This document shows, one piece after another, positions 59,098 through 64,000 of a stretch of 64,000 nucleotides of DNA (positions are counted from its first letter, which is position 1; every line of letters begins with the position of its first letter). Made by a program: the position numbers and the translations under genes. The stretch comes from Hofstenia miamia (lineage: Eukaryota; Xenacoelomorpha; Acoela), in NCBI GenBank assembly GCA_004352715.1, contig SCFE01000002.1, positions 1,010,549 through 1,074,548 of the forward strand, given 5' to 3'. Below the pieces are notes generated by a model. The model was not told where the DNA came from. It was given only the letters and a program-made list of their open reading frames with translations, and did no database searches.

Positions 59098-60388
59098 TAG
59101 TTGGCTGCAAAAAAATGAGACTAGAAAAAAGGCATATTACTTTTGAACTACTGAACGTAACAACTCAAGAAAGGTAAGATTTTAAAGATACATTAAAGGA
59201 CTATAAGTAAAAAGCATCAAAGTCTAATTTGTTTTCCTCCTGTAGAAATAACTTCATTCAAACGAACTGAAACTGATTTCATTAAATTGGACTTCATTTC
59301 AGACGTCAAAATGTGTTGACTTTCTTGTATTTTTTCTTTTAAATCGGATATATTTTTCGGATTTTTCTTCTCAACGTCATTTTTCAATATCTGCCACACG
59401 TTTTCGATTGGAGAAAGATCAGCAGAACTTGGTGGCCATTGCAAAAACTGGATATTATTTTCAGAAAACCAATTTTTTGTCTTTGCTGACGTGTGCGGGG
59501 TTGCTCCGTCCTGTTGGAGTATCCATCCATCATCATATAAAGCATCAGCATAAGGCATAAATTCAGCTATAATTTGGCAATATCTTTGACTGTCGATTGT
59601 GGCTTTTCCGTCTAAAATTTTCAAATAAAACCCACGATAGGAAAGTGCTCCCCAAACCATAATTTTTTGGTCGAACTTTGGAACCGCTTTTGTTGGTCTT
59701 GGACATTTCTTTGACGACCACACTTGTACTTTGTTTCTGTGTAGTTGAAATACGCACTCATCAGTTATCCAAACATCTTCAAAAGTGTAGTCTTTCCAAT
59801 CTTTCACGAAATTTAATCTTTTTTCTTGATGTTCTTTTGTAATCAGAAGTCGATTTTTTCTGCCAATTTTTGTAACTCCACTTTTTTTCAGTGTTCTCTG
59901 AACTGTGGTTTCATGCACAGAGATGTCGGCTTCAGTTTGAAGTCGGTTGCAATTTTTTTCCTAGAAATATAGGGATGTTTGAGAGCAATTGCGACTGTTT
60001 TCTGAATGAATTTTCCAATAATTTCTCGAGGGCGTCCACTTTCTTTTCTTCTTTTGAGAGATTCTCCTTGTCGAATTTTTTTCAGCTTTCGAAAATAAGT
60101 TGATCGAGAAATTTGCGATGTCGCAAAGACGTTTTCAAGCTGTTCCAACATTTCCATTCCGAAGAAATCAAGTAAAAGCTTTGCAAAGCAACAAAATTTG
60201 TTTGGTAAGTGTTTTCCAATAATTACGAAGTACCAGTTTAATTAATTCACTTTTTTATTTGACCATTTTAAAGTTCACAAAACTCTCGTTGTCTTTTATT
60301 TTTATAGTTTTCCTCTAAAACGTCTCAATACGTTTCCACAAAGCGTGAAAAAATAGGTGTTCAGTCTCATTTTTTTTGCAGCCAACTA
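59098..60388 (-). mobile_element. Tc1-like DNA transposon, 1291 bp, best-preserved copy
   Basis: Perfect ends TAGTTGGCTGC / GCAGCCAACTA, TA at 59096-59097 and 60389-60390. The minus-strand transposase is split only by one frameshift in the N-terminal part (near 59946, where GCAACC has lost an A relative to the copy at 43450). The DDE domain (59217-59918) has [16 protein letters not shown] and DLSPIENVW with 34 residues between the last two acidic residues, so DD34E is intact. Orientation is the same as the copies at 1-432 and 42600-43891. Confidence 0.95.
59217..60157 (-). pseudogene. Tc1-like transposase with one frameshift, intact DD34E
   Basis: N-terminal helix-turn-helix frame 60157-59888 ([30 protein letters not shown]) overlaps the catalytic frame 59918-59217. 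Catalytic residues are all present. This is the best source sequence in the window for the family and might still be mobilised in trans. Confidence 0.92.
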
Positions 60389-60390
60389 TA

Positions 60391-60755
60391 GTCACTTATT
60401 AGTTTACATTTAATTAAAGAATATAATCTTGAATATATTTTCCATTTTCTATTGATTAAAAAGCGTATACTTCCATTATTGTAAAACTACGTTTTTGAGT
60501 CGAACAATTGTCGGTATTGCTAAAGCTTTTCATCGAAATGATTTTGTAAATAATGCAGCAAATAATAGTGGGAAGGACCATGTCGATAGCTAATAAGATG
60601 GATGAGGTATTTTTCCCAAGCAAGTGAGTTGAGCCTCGGTGAAGTGATGCTTGCAATGTGGGGTTATGCATTGTGCTGGTGAATCATTACTCCTTTCCAA
60701 TTCACTAATTCCAAATGTTCTAATTACTGAGAGTAGTGTTGAACATTAACTCTTA
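60391..60755. other. Intronic or intergenic stretch
   Basis: Nothing recognised; a 71-codon minus frame (60456-60671) has no domain. Confidence 0.45.
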
Positions 60756-60852
60756 AGGTGTGTTCCCACTATCGACTTTTATCATCTGTCAAGAAATCGG
60801 TGATAAAAGTCGATAGTGTGAACACTCTATGCTTTTTTTTCGGCTGATATAA
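60756..60852. mobile_element. Harbinger-like MITE, truncated at an assembly gap
   Basis: After TTA (60753-60755) begins AGGTGTGTTCCCACTATCGA, continuing as a foldback around TCAAGAAATCGGTGA. It matches the complement of the interior of the element at 62460-63110 and is cut at NNNN (60853-60856). Confidence 0.75.
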
Positions 60853-60856
60853 NNNN
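60853..60856. other. Assembly gap (4 N)
   Basis: Four N characters inside the truncated MITE, just before a tandem duplication. Confidence 0.99.
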
Positions 60857-60991
60857 AAAGCATATAAAGAGAAAAAAGTGTATAAAGTAGAAAACCCATG
60901 TAAAAGTATATAAATGTGTAAAAAGTGATAAAGCATATAAAGAGAAAAAAGTGTATAAAGTAGAAAACCCATGTAAAAGTATATAAATGTG
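60857..60991. repeat. 73-base tandem repeat, two units
   Basis: AAAGCATATAAAGAG... occurs at 60857 and again at 60930, essentially identical; it starts immediately after the gap. Confidence 0.9.
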
Positions 60992-61079
60992 GGAAGGTAA
61001 AAAGTAAAAAAATGCAAACTAAATTAGGTCACATAAATAACACAAAAACTAGTAAAAGTACATCCATGACGTCAGTAAA

Positions 61080-61665
61080 ACACCCCCCGCCAATATCCAC
61101 GGCGTCTCAGGTCAAAGGCCACCCCTCTCGACCAATCACAAAAAAGTGTAACAGACTTCTGCCCACCTCTCGACCAATCAGAAAAAAGTGGCACGAACTT
61201 CTGCCCTCTTCTACTACTAAGATACATACAATACCACAAACAAATGACTACCAAAATTGAAACAATAGCTTACCTCAGTCAAACAGAGGACATATCAGAG
61301 ACAACCTGTGAAGACACCCGCATCTTAAAGCTGCTGGATGATACCCACAACCTCATCAGCCAGCCCTCAAAGTAAACACCCACATCTGCGTAGGGTATCT
61401 TAAGCGAGGGGGTGTACAATTGGGACAATTGTCATGCTACAGAATTCCCATGCACATCATCTCGCCACTGCTAGGAGTAGTCTCTATCTCGTTCATGCTA
61501 ATTCCTGCTATGTTCCTGCATGTACTCAGCTACCCAATCATGTTGTTTAGTGTTTACATTTTTGTTCTGCCTTCGGCAGGTGTATTGGATAGTATTATTT
61601 TATCTGTATAAATAGGGAGTTCATGTGCGCAAACGCTTAATAAATTGTTTTGGTTTAATACCAGG
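61080..61665 (+). mobile_element. LTR-like stretch (possible 3' end of an LTR retrotransposon)
   Basis: Region of higher GC with the order expected for a 3' LTR: purine run AAGCGAGGGGG (61402-61412), then TGTACAATTGGGACAATTGT (from 61413), a TATA box TATAAATAGG (61607-61616), and AATAAA (61639-61644). Upstream, 61120-61205 repeats a block with CGACCAATCA twice. Short frames (61012-61260 and about 61247-61375) have no integrase or RT motif. No second LTR or target duplication was found, so the call is tentative. Confidence 0.35.
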
Positions 61666-61749
61666 TTTACTACTTGCTCTCATATATGCTCTATATTCAG
61701 ATGGACATTTACTACTTGCTCTCATATATGCTCTATATTCAGATGGACA
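61666..61749. repeat. 42-base tandem repeat, two units
   Basis: TTTACTACTTGCTCTCATAT... at 61666 and 61708, identical by eye. Confidence 0.9.
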
Positions 61750-62099
61750 TGAGCAGCTAAATTTTCTACGAAGCTGAGGGGGAGTGAGCGGAGTGCGTAT
61801 TCAGATGCAGGACGTCCTCAACTGTCTACGCAATCTGCTTAAGCCCGTTCAGTTTTGGGGCTTAGTTGATCCAGACTTTCGTACATTCTAGGTAGCAGCT
61901 TTGTTGTCTCGCTTTGGCACTAATCGCCACGTATTCTTATATGTATCTGGAGGTCATATTCGCAGTAGTTATTCTAGTTTGTTATACCCGTTTGCTACTC
62001 TAAATTGTTTATGCCAAAGCAGTTCTGTAGGATGTTTTACCCGAATGAGAATAGATACTACGCTATCACTATGCTTTTTACCCCCTCTTAGTGCCAACT

Positions 62100-62141
<42 letters not shown>

Positions 62142-62459
62142 AAAGAAATTCTTCTGAGACTTTTCATATATGAAATTAAAATAAAATTTTAAACGCATAT
62201 ACTAGAGACCAGTTTCAATAGATTGCCTATCATCATCAGTATATATTCAAATATATATTCTATAGTATTGAAAATACAATTACGGTTGTAGAATGTAGGC
62301 AACCAAATGGGGAATGTGTCGTCTTCCTTAATTCGTTGGATTTAGATATAACGGTCCTGGGCCTAAATTTCAACAATTGCAACGGAACTGACGCGAATTA
62401 TGTTATGGCTTAGAGGGCACGGGCTTGAAATTACGGCGCGTTTAAAATTCTGATCTTTA
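61750..62459. other. Non-genic stretch with (TA)n
   Basis: Contains (TA)n at 62103-62138. A 90-codon frame (61901-62173) ends in the TA tract and has no domain. Confidence 0.45.
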
Positions 62460-63110
62460 AGGTGTGTTCCCACTATCGACTTTTATCAGCAGATTTTAAT
62501 CGAAAATGCAATTATTTTCGTTCACATTGGCGATTTTTTATCATCCGATTTTTTATCAGAAATTATCATCTTTTGATTGACAGTAAGAAAAACAACAACA
62601 TCTGTTTATGGATTGGAATGTAAACAATGTTTACGTATTTTGAAGTTGAAATATTTCAACGACAATAATTTACGTTTTGGAAGTCTGTTCCCTACTTGAG
62701 AAGTAAGCAATTAGTTTCAAGTAGCTATTCGACTAGTTTTAGTACCGTTCAGACTATCGACTTTTATCAGCTGATAAATTATCAGATGACAGTAATTTGG
62801 CTGTTTTGCCAAAAAATCGGATGGAGCGTTCAGACTATCGACTTTTATCAGCCGATAAAAAAGCAGATAGAGTGTTCACACTATCGACTTTTATCACCGA
62901 TTTCTTGACAGATGATAAAAGTCGATAGTGGGAACACACCTTTACTGTCAATCAAAAGATCAATCTGATAAAAAATCGATAGTCTGAACGCTCTTCCAAC
63001 TCCGCTTTTTCTGATAAAAAATCGGATGATAAAAAATCGCCAATGTGAACGAAAATAATTGCATTTTCGATTAAAATCTGCTGATAAAAGTCGATAGTGG
63101 GAACACACCT
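62460..63110. mobile_element. Foldback MITE, 651 bp, TTA duplication (Harbinger-like)
   Basis: Starts AGGTGTGTTCCCACTATCGA and ends with its complement; TTA on both sides (62457-62459, 63111-63113). The inverted repeats run at least 100 bases and are nearly identical. The phrase ATCGACTTTTATCA recurs inside, and a smaller related foldback (62866-62941) is nested in it, the one also seen at 60756. No ORF of note. Confidence 0.85.
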
Positions 63111-63292
63111 TTACACTAAGTCACATGAATTCGAAATGGATTATTTATTGGCTATACCACTAGATTGAAAGAATCCGTTTTCCCAAAAGATCATATTCGA
63201 GGCAGCGGAACTTACCGTATTTAGACTTAAACTCTTGATTTAAGAATGCTTTCAGACAATTTATGAAGCATCTATTTTCCAAGTTTACAGAC

Positions 63293-63484
63293 CTTTCCAA
63301 GATTTACAAGATGACGATGAATTTCTTGAAGTAAGACTTCTTGCAAAATTTTCTTCAAGGACTGCGTCAAAAATAGTATCATAAAACTTAACAGGACATC
63401 TTCAAGAGTGAAATCTTCATTTTCGAATTTCTCCAACAATTTGCTTACAATAATCTCCATACACTGAGTGGCTGCTTCTAGCAT
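63293..63484 (-). CDS. DSTYK: Possible first coding exon of DSTYK
   Basis: A 64-codon frame, MLEAATQCMEIIVSKLLEKF ... LQEIHRHLVNLGK, ending at a weak donor AAG|GTCTGT that keeps phase 0 with the exon at 55804. The segment LLQEIHRHL is faintly like human MIRELCRGF, the helix just before the next exon's start. An alternative donor (CTT|GTAAAT, 63307/63306) would also keep phase. It could equally be an exon of another gene. Confidence 0.3.
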
Positions 63485-64000
63485 TTTCGCCCACTCAATT
63501 TCCTTCCAACTTAACAGAGCTTAATAAAGAAATTATATTATAACTGATCCGTAAAACAAAATATATTTGATTTGTATGAAGACATTTAAGAATACAAATA
63601 ATATTAAACTCAATCAACCCTTAAAAACACTACCTAAACTCCATAAATGTGCTCTTTTCACCACTTAAACTGGCAAAGAATTATTGAATTATTCTTACTA
63701 TTAATAGTTGGAGCTGATATCGGTTAAATACATACATATTATTTTGTTGACCTTTACTTGAGCTAACCAAACTAAGGAAATACATAATGGCAGATAGCTA
63801 TTGCAACCATTTAAAAATAATTATTACTTATGAATGGTTATCTATATCTATATATAAAGATGAAATCGTTTTATGGAATCATACAAATACATACTAACTA
63901 AACCCACAAAGACATTCACAAATTAAATTATTGAAAAATTAAAGTCTTAATAAATTTATGCAAACAATTGATATATAGAAAATATCAAGATTGTATTTTG
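63485..64000. other. AT-rich window end
   Basis: Nothing recognised. If 63293-63484 is the first exon, this would be the upstream region. Confidence 0.4.

Overview
The window looks like AT-rich nuclear DNA from an invertebrate animal. It has one conserved metazoan gene split by introns, many DNA transposons of the Tc1/mariner and Harbinger types, several LINE retrotransposons, long (TA)n microsatellites and assembly gaps. No tRNA, rRNA, CRISPR or bacterial-type operon is visible. The species cannot be named from sequence alone.

Left part (1-36 kb): mostly non-genic sequence and repeats. Position 1-432 is the end of a Tc1-like element. Positions 3926-4713 and 5576-6282 are near-identical copies joined by N characters, probably an assembly artefact. 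Positions 8219-9024 hold a cluster of CCACCAGTGG/CCACTGGTGG palindromes, and two MITEs lie at 9196-9422 and 9713-10052. LINE remnants are at 12755-13230 and 32110-32660. A long LINE ORF (endonuclease, reverse transcriptase and two C-terminal C2H2 fingers) occupies 23588-27043 on the minus strand and is broken by one internal stop. Unassigned coding-like stretches are at 22473-23297 and 34817-35053. A mariner deletion derivative (33495-33921) and a mariner transposase pseudogene (35691-36128) precede the main gene.

Right part (36-64 kb): one minus-strand gene, the orthologue of DSTYK (dual serine/threonine and tyrosine protein kinase, 'dusty' kinase, RIPK5). Eleven exons between 36819 and 55804 join with matching codon phase at every junction and follow the order of the human protein. 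Less certain terminal exons are proposed at 63293-63484 (N-terminus) and 36212-36304 (C-terminus). Its introns are filled with transposons: a Tc1-like copy (42600-43891), an older Tc1-like remnant (44273-44940), a 770-bp terminal-inverted-repeat element (46185-46954), a LINE (51480-53460) and, upstream of the core exons, a second Tc1-like copy (59098-60388) with several MITEs and an LTR-like stretch.

The best leads are the transposon load in the kinase introns, including two insertions within 50 bp of splice sites; the LINE that is one nonsense codon from a continuous ORF; the clustered catalytic-site substitutions in one of two otherwise near-identical Tc1 copies; and the palindrome cluster at 8.2-9.0 kb. 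No clearly new multi-gene system was found.
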